Origin: an uncultured Alphaproteobacteria bacterium
GTDB lineage: Bacteria > Pseudomonadota > Alphaproteobacteria > Methylaequorales > Methylaequoraceae
NCBI GenBank assembly: GCA_902579395.1
Contig: CACHGK010000005.1
Coordinates: 1-64,000, forward strand
Length of the DNA: 64,000 nucleotides
Direction: 5' to 3'
Part shown: piece after piece, positions 7,588 to 17,349 of the stretch
Layout: every line of letters starts with the position of its first letter
Position numbering within the stretch: the stretch's first letter is position 1
Notes under the pieces: model-generated
Told to the model about the DNA's origin: nothing
The model's database searches: none
Seen by the model: only the letters and a program-made list of their open reading frames with translations
Program-made: the position numbers and the translations under genes

Positions 7588-10113
7588 ATGAGAAAATTTT
7601 TTAAGCAAATTTTAAGTGTAACTTTTTTTATGTTACCTACAGTGCTTTTTTCTCAGGATAGGACTTATGTTGCACCTGACGTAAATATTATATCAGTGAC
7701 ACCCGTTCAGGGTTCAGGTTTAAACATTGATAGAGTTCCGGGTAAGATACAAACAATTAATAGAGATCAACTTGCTAAAAAGAAAAATTTTTCTATTACA
7801 GAAACCTTAAATAGAGAGACAACGGGTATTTCCTTATTTAATTTAAACAGTTCTCCTATGCAAAATGATATTAATTTTAGAGGTTACGTGGGTGGCCCTC
7901 TTTTAGGAACAGCGCAATCAATAGCTGTATACCAAAATGGTATGAGAGTAAATGAATCATTTGGCGAAGTGGTTCAATGGGACCTGGTGCCAGATTTTGC
8001 TGTAAATAGTATGCAGATCTTCACTGGAGGTGACCCAATTTTTGGTCAGAATGCTCTTGGCGGTGCCATTACAATGGAGATGAAAAACGGTTTTAACTTT
8101 GATGGAGCTCACTTAACAACTTCGGGAGGAAGTTATAGCAGATTTAACGAAGTTCTTGAATACGGAGCACAATTTGGAAATGTAGGTGTTTATTTAGGTG
8201 CTAACTTTAATTATGACAATGGTTATAGAAATCATTCAGAGTCCTATCTAAATACTGTATTTGGAGACGTTAGATATAGACCTAATGATGATACAGAGTT
8301 TTTTATAAATTTTGGTCAAGCATATACAGATTTAAGAGGTAATGGTGCCGTCCCATTAACTTTGATGGACATGGAAGGTAGAGATGCAGTTTACACCTAT
8401 CCCGATAATACTCACAATAAAAACTACTATGCAAATTTTGGTGGCAATCACTTTGTCAATGACAAGCTCTCAATTCAGGGGAATATCTTTTATCGTCATA
8501 TGGAAAGAAGAAATTATAATGGAGATGAATTTGAAGCAGGTGATTGTGGTCTTGGATACAATACCGATAGAGGAACAGCGGATGGAATTCTTTGTTCAGA
8601 ATTAGAAGTTTCTGGTTCATCAGATGAAACTTATTTAGATATTGGAGGCAACACAATAAATTATACTCACCTCGGTTTAGAGAGAGACGACGATGAAAAT
8701 GAGATTGAAGATATCGGCGCAATTAACAGGTCTAATACAAAACAAAATCAAATGGGATTAAACTTCCAGTCTACTCTTGATTATGACTTTGCTGAAAAAA
8801 ATAATACTCTCATTACGGGTGTATCATATGAGTACTCGCATAATAGTTTTGCCTCATCAACAGAGTTAGGTATTATTCAAACTGATAGAGGGGTTCAAGG
8901 TACAGGAGTTCTGTTAAGTCAAGACGAAGAGGGCGAAAATATTTTCATAACTAATATTGAAGCTACAACTCATAACCTTGCCATATACGGAAGTAATACT
9001 ATTGATTTGGACGATGCTACCTCAGTTAATCTCTCCGGTAGATGGAATTGGGCATCACTAAAGATGGAAGACCAATACGGGACTGCTTTGGAAGGCCATC
9101 ATTTTTTTAATGAATTCAACCCGGGTGTTGGTATTACAAGAAAACTTGGAAATACTCCAGTGATTGGAAATACATCAGTGTATGCGACCTATAAGGAATC
9201 AAGTCGTAACCCTTCAGTTGCAGAGCTTGGTTGTGCAGATCCTGAGCAGCCTTGCAGGCTTCCAAATTCGTTTCAAGCAGATCCTCCTTTAGATCAAGTT
9301 AAAAATAGAAGTTTTGAATTTGGAGCAAGGGGTCTAAAAGGGGGTCACAGTCTATTTGGGATGGATCATGCAATTAACTGGAATGCAACAGCCTTCGCTG
9401 GGCGAAATTACAACGATATAATATTTATTGGTGGTAATAGAGTAGGGACAGGTTACTTCAGAAATGTTGGAAACACACAAAGAATGGGAACTGAACTAGC
9501 TTTGAATGGTAAGTTAGGAGATAAATGGTCTTGGTATGGTAACTATTCTTATGTTAGAGCATCATTTGAGACTCATCAAAAGATTGCAAGTGCAGGCCAT
9601 TCAGAAAACCCTCATGCTTGCTCAGGATCTGATGCGTATGGTGCAACTGGGGCTGGAGATACTAATGCTGAAAATGATCAAGAATCTTGCGAGAACAGGG
9701 AATCTTACCAAATTCAAGTGGGTCCGGGCGATACAATACCGGGTGTTTCACCTCATATTGGACGCGTAGGTATAGGTTATGCTCCTATAAACGGTCTAAA
9801 TCTATCTCTTGATACAGAATACAACTCTAGACAGTTTTACAGAGGGGACGAAAATAATGCAGAGGGTAAGCAAGTACCAGGTTTCTTTTTATTAAATGCC
9901 TCGTTAGAATATAACTTTTCTCCTAATGTCAGTGATAATTCTCCTGTTAATTCTACTTTAATTTTTATTGAAGGTAGAAATCTTCTTAATACTAACTTTG
10001 AGACAGGAGGAATTTTGGCTGAAAATGAGGTCGAGGGTACAGGAAACAGTGGAACTTTTGTTACACCAGGTCAACCTTTAACAATTTTCGGTGGAATAAA
10101 ATTCACTTGGTAA
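7588..10113 (+). CDS. TonB-dependent outer-membrane receptor (candidate lanthanide/metallophore receptor)
   Basis: An 841-residue outer-membrane barrel with signal peptide (about 1-22), a TonB-box-like start (NIISVTPV), a plug domain (NRDQLAKKKNFSITE, INFRGYVGG, QNALGGAITMEM) and a beta-barrel ending in the aromatic strand IFGGIKFTW. Extracellular loops are acidic (for example ERDDDENEIED) and contain paired cysteines. Such receptors import scarce metals or chelates with TonB energy. The next gene encodes an acidic double-PepSY protein, and the organism has lanthanide-dependent XoxF. I therefore suspect a LutH-like role, though a siderophore receptor is possible. Barrel identity is certain; substrate is inference. 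Confidence 0.93.
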   Translation: MRKFFKQILSVTFFMLPTVLFSQDRTYVAPDVNIISVTPVQGSGLNIDRVPGKIQTINRDQLAKKKNFSITETLNRETTGISLFNLNSSPMQNDINFRGYVGGPLLGTAQSIAVYQNGMRVNESFGEVVQWDLVPDFAVNSMQIFTGGDPIFGQNALGGAITMEMKNGFNFDGAHLTTSGGSYSRFNEVLEYGAQFGNVGVYLGANFNYDNGYRNHSESYLNTVFGDVRYRPNDDTEFFINFGQAYTDLRGNGAVPLTLMDMEGRDAVYTYPDNTHNKNYYANFGGNHFVNDKLSIQGNIFYRHMERRNYNGDEFEAGDCGLGYNTDRGTADGILCSELEVSGSSDETYLDIGGNTINYTHLGLERDDDENEIEDIGAINRSNTKQNQMGLNFQSTLDYDFAEKNNTLITGVSYEYSHNSFASSTELGIIQTDRGVQGTGVLLSQDEEGENIFITNIEATTHNLAIYGSNTIDLDDATSVNLSGRWNWASLKMEDQYGTALEGHHFFNEFNPGVGITRKLGNTPVIGNTSVYATYKESSRNPSVAELGCADPEQPCRLPNSFQADPPLDQVKNRSFEFGARGLKGGHSLFGMDHAINWNATAFAGRNYNDIIFIGGNRVGTGYFRNVGNTQRMGTELALNGKLGDKWSWYGNYSYVRASFETHQKIASAGHSENPHACSGSDAYGATGAGDTNAENDQESCENRESYQIQVGPGDTIPGVSPHIGRVGIGYAPINGLNLSLDTEYNSRQFYRGDENNAEGKQVPGFFLLNASLEYNFSPNVSDNSPVNSTLIFIEGRNLLNTNFETGGILAENEVEGTGNSGTFVTPGQPLTIFGGIKFTW

Positions 10114-10156
10114 AAAATAAAGCTGAGAAGGTTAGGTTAAAAACTATATAAGTAAT

Positions 10157-10714
10157 ATGTCTAAAAAATCTTTTACATTTTCGATTCCACTTATAATTCT
10201 TCCTATTATATATTTCTCATCAGTCATGTCTAACGATGATCCTGATCTTGATGATATCAAGCTTTATGACATAGTTAAAGTAGAACAATGTCTGGATCAA
10301 GCTTACGACACTGTTCCAGGACATGCCAGAAAACTTGAATTCAAGATCGAGGGCGATGATCCTATTTACGAATTCGATATTCAATCAACCAACGATGGCT
10401 TCACGTATAATGTTGAATGTAATGCAGAAGAAGGTTACATAATCGAAGTCGAGAGGGAAGTAGACGCAAACGACCCAATTTTTAAAAGTGGAGCTAAAAT
10501 AACTTTACAACAAGCAAAAGAGATAGCATTAAAAATCCATCCTGGAAGAGTAGTCAGTAATGAAAGAGAAGTTGGAATGGACGGTTCACTTACATACGAA
10601 TTTGATATCAAAACAAAAACAGGTTATGAAATAAAGGTTGATGTAGACGCTGTAACAGGTCAAATTGAGGAAGCTAACTTCGAGCTATACGAAATAGGCA
10701 TTGAAAAAGAATAG
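10157..10714 (+). CDS. Acidic double-PepSY periplasmic protein, lanpepsy-like
   Basis: A 185-residue exported protein (signal about 1-25) with two PepSY-type repeats at about 32-95 and 110-178. Both halves carry the same YEFDI strand, and the second has the classic TLQQAKEIALKIHPGR helix and DAVTGQIEEANFE end. The mature chain is extremely rich in Asp and Glu. Lanpepsy of Methylobacillus flagellatus is a PepSY protein that binds lanthanides, so this architecture beside a TonB receptor in an XoxF organism suggests periplasmic lanthanide binding. Fold is clear; metal and role are inferred. Confidence 0.8.
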   Translation: MSKKSFTFSIPLIILPIIYFSSVMSNDDPDLDDIKLYDIVKVEQCLDQAYDTVPGHARKLEFKIEGDDPIYEFDIQSTNDGFTYNVECNAEEGYIIEVEREVDANDPIFKSGAKITLQQAKEIALKIHPGRVVSNEREVGMDGSLTYEFDIKTKTGYEIKVDVDAVTGQIEEANFELYEIGIEKE

Positions 10715-10797
10715 ACAATTTCAAAATACAAATTTTAAAATCTGCTTAAATATTTCTTTAAATTACTAACAAAGCTTGTAATCCAAATACCAAACAC

Positions 10798-10818
10798 ACA
10801 AGTACGACTTGTTTTTTT
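10798..10818 (+). terminator. Rho-independent terminator after the PepSY gene
   Basis: ACAAGT (10798-10803) and ACTTGT (10807-10812) form a six-pair stem with a three-base loop, followed by a run of seven T. It ends the TonB receptor/PepSY transcript just before the convergent nhaD stop. The stem is short, so efficiency may be modest. Confidence 0.55.
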
Positions 10819-10824
10819 ACCTTA

Positions 10825-12240
10825 CTATCTTTCCAACGGAATTAAATCAAATAAATGTTGATTCATCCAAATATGGACAACAATACATGCTGCATATCCA
10901 AGTAAAATAGCCCAAGCCCATTTCAAATGAGCAAAGAAGGTATAAACTCCTCTAGCTTGACCCATTAAAGCAACTCCTGCTGCAGAGCCAATTGATAATA
11001 AAGACCCCCCAGTTCCTGCAGTCAGGGTAATTAGCAACCATTGTCCCATATCCATCGCAGGATGGGCAGTTAATACTGCATAAACAATTGGAATATTATC
11101 AATTATAGCTGAAAGAATACCAACTAAAATATTAGCGTTGGTAGGACCAAGCGTCTCATACATAGGTCCAGATATGAGTTGAAGGTATCCGAGAGATGCA
11201 AGACCACCAACTGCTACTAATATACCGTAGAAAAATAAAAGTGTATCCCACTCTGCTCTACCAGTAATTACAAAAATATCAAATTTATTTTTTCCAGGGT
11301 GTCTAGTTTTTAGGAAGTACCCATAAGTTCCCAACATACCTAACCCAAACATCATTCCAAGAATTGGAGGCATGTGAAGTACATTGTGACCTGTAACAGT
11401 TAATGAAATAGTTAAAATTCCCAAAAATGCTATCTGTTTACCTCCAGGAAGTATTTGCACTTTTTTCCCATCACCCTTTGGAACTTCATTAGGAATAGCG
11501 AAATACATGATGGCAGCTGGGACAACATAATTAACAACCGATGGAACAAAAATATTAAAGAAGTCAAAAAATGAAACAAATCCCCTTTGCCATACCATCA
11601 AAGTTGTAATATCACCAAACGGAGAGAAAGCTCCACCAGCATTTGCCGCAACAACAATATTAATTAGTCCTGGAACTATAAAAGCTTTATTACCTCTTCC
11701 AGCAACCATCACAACTGTTCCTAGAATCAAGGCTGTGGTCAAGTTGTCAGCAATGGGAGAAAGAAAAAAAGCAATAACACCTGAAATTAAAAATATTTTT
11801 TTATAACTGAAATTATTGTTGGATAACCATGAACATAATGCATCAAACATTCTTCTTTCAGTAAGAGAATTTACGTAGGCCATTGCTACAAATAAAAAGA
11901 AGAATAGTTCGGCAAATTCTAGGACTACGTGTCTAAACTGAGTTTCAGCCCATTTAGGAGAAATTGAAGGATCTTGCGAGGCAACATATGCAATCACAAC
12001 CCAAATAATGGTTGCGGCTAAAATTACTGGTTTAGACTTTCGAAAGTGAGTAAATTCCTCAGCCATAACAAATCCATATGCAATTATAAAAATTAGTATG
12101 CAAAAGATACCAACTGGGCTAAAAATCATATCAAGGGAAGTAGGACCACTAGACATCTCTGCGGAATTAGCAAGAATTGGAAAAAAATTAAATGAGAGAA
12201 ATGTTGTTAAAAAAATGATAAATTTAGACTTAAGATTCAT
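10825..12240 (-). CDS. nhaD: NhaD-type Na+/H+ antiporter
   Basis: A 471-residue polytopic inner-membrane protein of the ion-transporter superfamily, exchanging sodium for protons. About 11-13 hydrophobic helices are visible. NhaD landmarks include FSPVGIFCI, IADNLTTALILG (helix with conserved Asp-Asn), VVAANAGGAFSPFGDITT and the second Asp-Asn, IIDNIPIVYA. An N-terminal signal-like stretch ending LANSAE precedes the first helix, as in other marine NhaD proteins. Fits a marine lifestyle with sodium cycling. It is divergent from the M17 peptidase. Confidence 0.9.
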   Translation of the reverse strand: MNLKSKFIIFLTTFLSFNFFPILANSAEMSSGPTSLDMIFSPVGIFCILIFIIAYGFVMAEEFTHFRKSKPVILAATIIWVVIAYVASQDPSISPKWAETQFRHVVLEFAELFFFLFVAMAYVNSLTERRMFDALCSWLSNNNFSYKKIFLISGVIAFFLSPIADNLTTALILGTVVMVAGRGNKAFIVPGLINIVVAANAGGAFSPFGDITTLMVWQRGFVSFFDFFNIFVPSVVNYVVPAAIMYFAIPNEVPKGDGKKVQILPGGKQIAFLGILTISLTVTGHNVLHMPPILGMMFGLGMLGTYGYFLKTRHPGKNKFDIFVITGRAEWDTLLFFYGILVAVGGLASLGYLQLISGPMYETLGPTNANILVGILSAIIDNIPIVYAVLTAHPAMDMGQWLLITLTAGTGGSLLSIGSAAGVALMGQARGVYTFFAHLKWAWAILLGYAACIVVHIWMNQHLFDLIPLER

Positions 12241-12295
12241 GGTATTCCTTCTTTTTGTTACGTAGCAAAAATAAATATATAATTCTTATGAAATA

Positions 12296-13642
12296 ATGAC
12301 AAGTAAAACAAAACAAATAAAAAAAACCCCTATCTCTATATATTTTCTTAATGAGGATGTTTCAAAGGAGTTTAAAAATGAGAAATTTGATGAATTTCAG
12401 TCTTATTCAATTCTTAAATTAGAAGACAGACTCATTTTAAATTTGGCTAAAATTTCACATCTCAATAACCTAGAAAAAAACTATAGGTTATTATTAATTG
12501 GATCAGCAATTAGAAGGTATTGTAGGACTGGAGTTTTTTTTGTTGACTACTTTGGCTGTAGCAAGACAGATATTAAAAATTTTTATTTGGGATGGTCTTT
12601 ATCCTACTATTCCTTTGATAAATTTAAGTCAGTTGCAAAAAATAATAAAAATGCAATAATTTCTCATAAATTTCAAAAGGAAATTAACTTATTAAGCGAA
12701 TCATATTTTTTTATAAGAGACTTAATAAATACTCCTGCGAATATCTTAGGTCCCAATGAGATTTTTAGAGAAGCTAAGAATTTCTTAAAAGATTTTACAC
12801 TTACAAAGTTTCTATCTGGACGTGAATTAGAAAGAAACTTTCCTCTTATTTCAGCTGTAGGCAAGGGGGCTGAAAAAAAAAAACAACCTATTTTTTGTGA
12901 GTTTAAATATAAAAAAAAAAAATCGAAAAAAAAGATCTTTTTAATTGGCAAAGGAGTTGCTTTTGATACAGGTGGCTTGAATATAAAAACTGGAACTGGT
13001 ATGTCATTAATGAAGAAAGATATGGGAGGAGCAGCTAATTGCATTGGATTAGCAAAACTTGTAAGTGAAAATAATTTGGATGTTGATTTAAGATTATTGC
13101 TATGTTTGGTTGAGAATTCAGTTTCAAAAAAATCGATAAGACCCTCAGATATTTTTCAAAGTAGAAGTGGAGATTTTGTGGAAATAGGTGATACAGATGC
13201 TGAGGGTAGATTAATTCTTGCTGATGCAATTAGCTATGCATGCGAGAGTAAACCTGATTTAATTATTGATATGGCGACTTTGACTGGAGCATCAAGGGTT
13301 GCGATGGGAATTGAAGTTCCAAGTTTTTTTTGTAACAAAGACGACCTTGCAATGAAATTAATTTGTTCATCTCAACAAACTGGTGATCCTCTTTGGCAAT
13401 TACCGTTATGGAATAATTACGAAAATCAACTAGATTCTGCTCATGCAGATTTTAGAAATATTGGAAATACTATGTTTGGCGGAGCTATTACCGCAGCATT
13501 GTTTTTACAAAAATTTGTAAAAGATATTCCCTGGATTCACATTGATTTAATGGCTTGGATAAAAGCAAATAAATTTAATTCTTATGAGGGTGGTGAGGCC
13601 ATGGGAATTAGAGCTCTTTTAAAATTTATAAAAGATTTTTAA
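12296..13642 (+). CDS. M17 leucyl aminopeptidase family protein
   Basis: Cytosolic di-metal aminopeptidase that removes N-terminal residues from peptides. The catalytic domain is complete: GKGVAFDTGGLNIK, SLMKKDMGGAA and DTDAEGRLILADA hold the metal ligands and catalytic Arg, and a late MFGGAITAALFL follows. At 448 residues it is shorter than E. coli PepA (503), mainly in the N-terminal domain, as in other alphaproteobacterial members. It ends in a 4-base convergent overlap with yejF; a peptidase next to a peptide importer is functionally consistent. Confidence 0.9.
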   Translation: MTSKTKQIKKTPISIYFLNEDVSKEFKNEKFDEFQSYSILKLEDRLILNLAKISHLNNLEKNYRLLLIGSAIRRYCRTGVFFVDYFGCSKTDIKNFYLGWSLSYYSFDKFKSVAKNNKNAIISHKFQKEINLLSESYFFIRDLINTPANILGPNEIFREAKNFLKDFTLTKFLSGRELERNFPLISAVGKGAEKKKQPIFCEFKYKKKKSKKKIFLIGKGVAFDTGGLNIKTGTGMSLMKKDMGGAANCIGLAKLVSENNLDVDLRLLLCLVENSVSKKSIRPSDIFQSRSGDFVEIGDTDAEGRLILADAISYACESKPDLIIDMATLTGASRVAMGIEVPSFFCNKDDLAMKLICSSQQTGDPLWQLPLWNNYENQLDSAHADFRNIGNTMFGGAITAALFLQKFVKDIPWIHIDLMAWIKANKFNSYEGGEAMGIRALLKFIKDF

Positions 13643-15219
13643 AAATATGCCGAGCTGAGCAAGCGTTTTGTATACTCATTTTTTGGATTTGTGAATATCT
13701 TCTCTTTTTCTCCAAATTCTATTATCTTTCCAGACTTCATTACCATGATTTTGTCGGATAAGGCCTTTACAATTTTTAAATCATGACTAATAAAAATATA
13801 AGTGAGCGATTTCTTTGCCTGAAGATTTAAGAGTAAATCAACTATTTGTGATTGAACTGTCATATCAAGTGCGCTGGTTGGCTCATCAAGTATTATTAAT
13901 TCTGGATTTAAAATTAAGGCTCGAGCTATTGCAATTCTCTGTCGTTGTCCTCCAGAAAATTCATGAGGATATCTTGACAGCATAGAAGAGTCGAGACCAA
14001 CATCGTTAATTATTTGTTCTGTAAGTTCTACCATTTCTTTTTTAGATTTTTTTTTATCATGAACTTCAAGCCCCTCACTCACAATATCCTGAATTGTTAA
14101 TCTTGGGCTTAGAGAGGCAAATGGATCTTGAAAAATTATCTGAATATTCTTTCTATAAGGTCGAAAATCTTTTTCAGCCAAATTGGAGATATCTTTGTCT
14201 TTAAATGTGAATTTACCATCTGACGATATCAACTTTATTAGAGCTTGAGCTATAGAGCTTTTTCCTGATCCACTTTCACCCACAATTCCAAGAGTTTCTC
14301 CCTTAGCAATTTCAAAAGAGAGATTTTTTACTGCTTGGAAATCTTCTTTTTTGTTTCTGAAAAAAAAACTACTTTTATTTTTATAGTAAACGTTTAAATT
14401 TTTTACAGATAAAATAATTTTATTATTTTCCTTTTTTGTTTTTTTGTTCCTCGGCTTAGAGTTAATAAGTTTTTTAGTATAATCATGTTTAGGTTGTTTA
14501 AATATATTTGATGTTTCATTTTGTTCAACAATATTTCCTTTTTCCATTACGCAAACTCTATCTGCAATTTTTTTTACTATTCCTAAATCGTGAGTAATGA
14601 GCAAAAGTGACATTTTATATTTTTTCCTTAATTGATCTAGAAGATCTAAGATTTGTTTTTGAATTGTAACGTCCAAAGCTGTTGTTGGTTCATCAGCAAT
14701 CAATAAATCTGGATTATTTGCGATTGCCATTGCTATCATCACTCTTTGTCTTTGTCCTCCTGATAATTGATGAGGATAATGATTTAGCCTTTTTTCTGGA
14801 TCATCTATACCAACCTCTTTTAAAAGATTTATACATTTTGACTTATTTGATTTTTGGTTTGATGTAAAGCATTCAGTAATTTGTTTTTCGATATCATGAA
14901 GAGGATTTAAGGATGTCATTGGTTCTTGAAAAATCATCGAAATTTTTTTTCCTCTAATATCTTGCAAACTATGTTCATCTAAATCTAATAAATTTTTATT
15001 TTGATATAATGCACTTCCTGAAATTTTTAGTTGTGTATTTGATCTTATTAGCCTCATAATTGTTAAAGCAGTTACAGATTTACCTGATCCACTTTCTCCT
15101 ACAATTGCAAGACATTCTCCTCTTTTAATATTGAAGTTGCTGTTTTTTACAGCGTTTACAACCTGACCGTTGAATTCAAAAGTAACACCAAGGTTTTTTA
15201 TTTTTAATAATTGCTTAAT
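13639..15219 (-). CDS. yejF: YejF-type oligopeptide ABC transporter, fused dual ATPase
   Basis: Two nucleotide-binding domains in one chain, each with Walker A (GESGSGKS), signature (LSGGQRQRV and FSGGQRQRI) and Walker B (LLIADEPTT and LIILDEPTS). It powers the YejBE channel. Start choice is unusual. The ATG at 15249 lies inside yejE with its GGG touching the ATG. By contrast, ATT at 15219 sits one base after the yejE stop with GAAAGG nine bases upstream, and gives 526 residues against 529 in E. coli. I annotate the ATT start; if it is wrong, use 15249. Confidence 0.9.
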   Translation of the reverse strand: MKQLLKIKNLGVTFEFNGQVVNAVKNSNFNIKRGECLAIVGESGSGKSVTALTIMRLIRSNTQLKISGSALYQNKNLLDLDEHSLQDIRGKKISMIFQEPMTSLNPLHDIEKQITECFTSNQKSNKSKCINLLKEVGIDDPEKRLNHYPHQLSGGQRQRVMIAMAIANNPDLLIADEPTTALDVTIQKQILDLLDQLRKKYKMSLLLITHDLGIVKKIADRVCVMEKGNIVEQNETSNIFKQPKHDYTKKLINSKPRNKKTKKENNKIILSVKNLNVYYKNKSSFFFRNKKEDFQAVKNLSFEIAKGETLGIVGESGSGKSSIAQALIKLISSDGKFTFKDKDISNLAEKDFRPYRKNIQIIFQDPFASLSPRLTIQDIVSEGLEVHDKKKSKKEMVELTEQIINDVGLDSSMLSRYPHEFSGGQRQRIAIARALILNPELIILDEPTSALDMTVQSQIVDLLLNLQAKKSLTYIFISHDLKIVKALSDKIMVMKSGKIIEFGEKEKIFTNPKNEYTKRLLSSAYF

Positions 15220-15220
15220 T

Positions 15221-16243
15221 TTAAATAACCTTTCTTGGGTCAAATGCATCCCTAACAGCTTCACCAATAAAAACCAATAAACTCAATTGTAGTGATAAAG
15301 TTATAAATGCTGAGAGGCCGAGCCATGGAGCTTGCAAATTGGCCTTTCCTTGAGCAACCATTTCACCTAATGATGGGGATCCAGGTGGCAAACCAAAACC
15401 CAAAAAATCAAGAGAGGTGAGTGTGGCTATGGAACCTGAAAGAATAAAGGGCATTAACGTTAGGGTTGCTACCATTGCATTAGGAAGAACATGTTTAAAC
15501 ATTAACTTTGAATTTCTAACACCTAGAGCTTTTGCAGCTTTAACATATTCAAAATTTCTAGCTCTTAAGAACTCAGCTCTAACTACCCCCTCTAGTGACA
15601 TCCAACTAAATAAAAGCATGATAAATAAGAGAACCCAGAAACTAGGTTCAATAAAACTTGAAATAATTATAAGTAAATACAAAACAGGTAAACCAGACCA
15701 AACCTCAATGAATCTTTGGCCAAACAAATCAATCTTTCCACCATAAAAACCTTGAATTCCACCTATTAAGATTCCGATCACACTCGATAAGATTGTTAAT
15801 GTTAAACCAAAAAAAACTGAAATTCTGAATCCATAAATTAATCTGGCTAATACATCTCTACCTTGATCGTCAGTTCCCAGCAAATTCTCAAATGATGGTG
15901 GAGAAGGAGATGGAACCTTTAAATCATAATTGATGGTATCATATGAATATTCTATTAGAGGCATTACAAAGAATCCTCTTTTATTTATTAAGTCTCTGAC
16001 GAAAGGGTCTTTGTAATCAGCTTCAGTTTCAAATTCACCACCATAATGAGTTTCAGAGATTCTTTCAAAAACCGGAAAATATATTTTATTTTCTAAAACA
16101 ACCAATATTGGTTTATCATTAGCGATTAATTCTGCAAAAATGGAAATAAAAAATAAAACACCGAATAAAACCGCAGAATAGTAACCTCTTTTATTGGCTT
16201 TGAAATTTTTTAATCTCCTAATTGTTAAGGGCGATAGATTCAC
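15221..16243 (-). CDS. yejE: YejE-type oligopeptide ABC transporter permease
   Basis: Inner-membrane permease of 340 residues (341 in E. coli). An N-terminal helix is followed by a periplasmic loop and five helices. LLGTDDQGRDVLARLIYGFR and the EAA loop EFVKAAKALGV-like EYVKAAKALGV that docks the ATPase are typical of the DppC/OppC branch. Start at 16243 shares one base with the end of yejB, so the two are translationally coupled. Confidence 0.93.
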   Translation of the reverse strand: MNLSPLTIRRLKNFKANKRGYYSAVLFGVLFFISIFAELIANDKPILVVLENKIYFPVFERISETHYGGEFETEADYKDPFVRDLINKRGFFVMPLIEYSYDTINYDLKVPSPSPPSFENLLGTDDQGRDVLARLIYGFRISVFFGLTLTILSSVIGILIGGIQGFYGGKIDLFGQRFIEVWSGLPVLYLLIIISSFIEPSFWVLLFIMLLFSWMSLEGVVRAEFLRARNFEYVKAAKALGVRNSKLMFKHVLPNAMVATLTLMPFILSGSIATLTSLDFLGFGLPPGSPSLGEMVAQGKANLQAPWLGLSAFITLSLQLSLLVFIGEAVRDAFDPRKVI

Positions 16244-17349
16244 TAGTTTCCTCTACTCTCAAAATCAATTCTAGGGTCAATTAGAACATATGTTAAATCG
16301 CTTATAAGTCTTAGTAACAAACCGATTAAAGTAAAAATATATAAGCTTCCAAAAACTACAGGATAATCTCTTCCCAAAGCAGCTTCAAAACCAAGAAGAC
16401 CTAGTCCATCTAAAGAAAAGATTACTTCGATTAATAATGATGATGTAAAAAGAATATTTATGAAAGCTGCAGGAAAACCTGAAATAACAATTAACATTGC
16501 ATTCCTAAAGATATGTCCGTATAAAACTTTTTGTTCACTAACACCCTTGGCTCTTGCTGTTAAAACATATTGTTTGTTGATTTCATCTAAAAAAGAGTTT
16601 TTTGTTAACATTGTTAAGCTAGCAAACCCTCCAATAACCATTGCTAAAACTGGAAGCGCAAGATGCCAAAAATAATCAATTATTTTTTCTAAACCCGTCA
16701 TCTCATCCCAGTTGTCTGAGACCAAACCTCTCAAGGGAAAAATATCTAAGTAACTACCACCTGCAAATATAACAATTAGAAAAATTGCAAACAAAAATCC
16801 TGGGATAGCATAACCAATTATAATTAGTGAAGACGAGTATACATCAAACTTTGAACCATCTCTCACTGCTTTTTTTATCCCTAGAGGAATAGAAATTAAA
16901 TATACAAACAGAGTTGTCCATAAACCAAGTGAGACTGAAACAGGAAGTTTTTCGAGAATAAGCGATATAACACTTTTATCTTTGTAAAAACTTTCTCCGA
17001 AGTCAAAGACTAAATAATTTTGTAGCATTTCCCAAAATCTCTGAAGAGGAGGTTTGTCAAATCCGTATTGTTTTTCTAATTCTTTAATTAGATCAGGGTC
17101 AATCCCTTGTGAACCTCTATATTTGTTATCTGAAGAATTGAAATTATTTTTAGATTGATTGTTAGATAATTGCTCTCCCCCTGATGAAGTAAATCTCTCA
17201 GTCACAGATACTTCAGTACCTTTTATTTGAGCAATAGCCTTTTCAACAGGCCCGCCCGGTGCAGCTTGAATAATAAGAAAGTTAACAGCTAAAATCCCGA
17301 ATAGTGTTGGTATTATAAGAAAAAGTCTTTTAATTATATAATTTAACAT
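16243..17349 (-). CDS. yejB: YejB-type oligopeptide ABC transporter permease
   Basis: Inner-membrane permease of 368 residues (364 in E. coli). It has the N-terminal signature [16 protein letters not shown] and [12 protein letters not shown], a periplasmic insert (about 45-90) and the EAA loop [15 protein letters not shown]. The periplasmic insert is low-complexity and rich in Asn and Ser. Start shares one base with the end of yejA. Partner of YejE. Confidence 0.93.
   Translation of the reverse strand: MLNYIIKRLFLIIPTLFGILAVNFLIIQAAPGGPVEKAIAQIKGTEVSVTERFTSSGGEQLSNNQSKNNFNSSDNKYRGSQGIDPDLIKELEKQYGFDKPPLQRFWEMLQNYLVFDFGESFYKDKSVISLILEKLPVSVSLGLWTTLFVYLISIPLGIKKAVRDGSKFDVYSSSLIIIGYAIPGFLFAIFLIVIFAGGSYLDIFPLRGLVSDNWDEMTGLEKIIDYFWHLALPVLAMVIGGFASLTMLTKNSFLDEINKQYVLTARAKGVSEQKVLYGHIFRNAMLIVISGFPAAFINILFTSSLLIEVIFSLDGLGLLGFEAALGRDYPVVFGSLYIFTLIGLLLRLISDLTYVLIDPRIDFESRGN

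Noticed and set aside
10157..10714. Lanmodulin-type EF-hand protein
   Set aside because: No EF-hand loop pattern is visible; the acidic residues are spread over PepSY strands instead.
12673..13044. 123-residue open frame on the minus strand
   Set aside because: Antisense to the catalytic part of the M17 aminopeptidase; no independent evidence.
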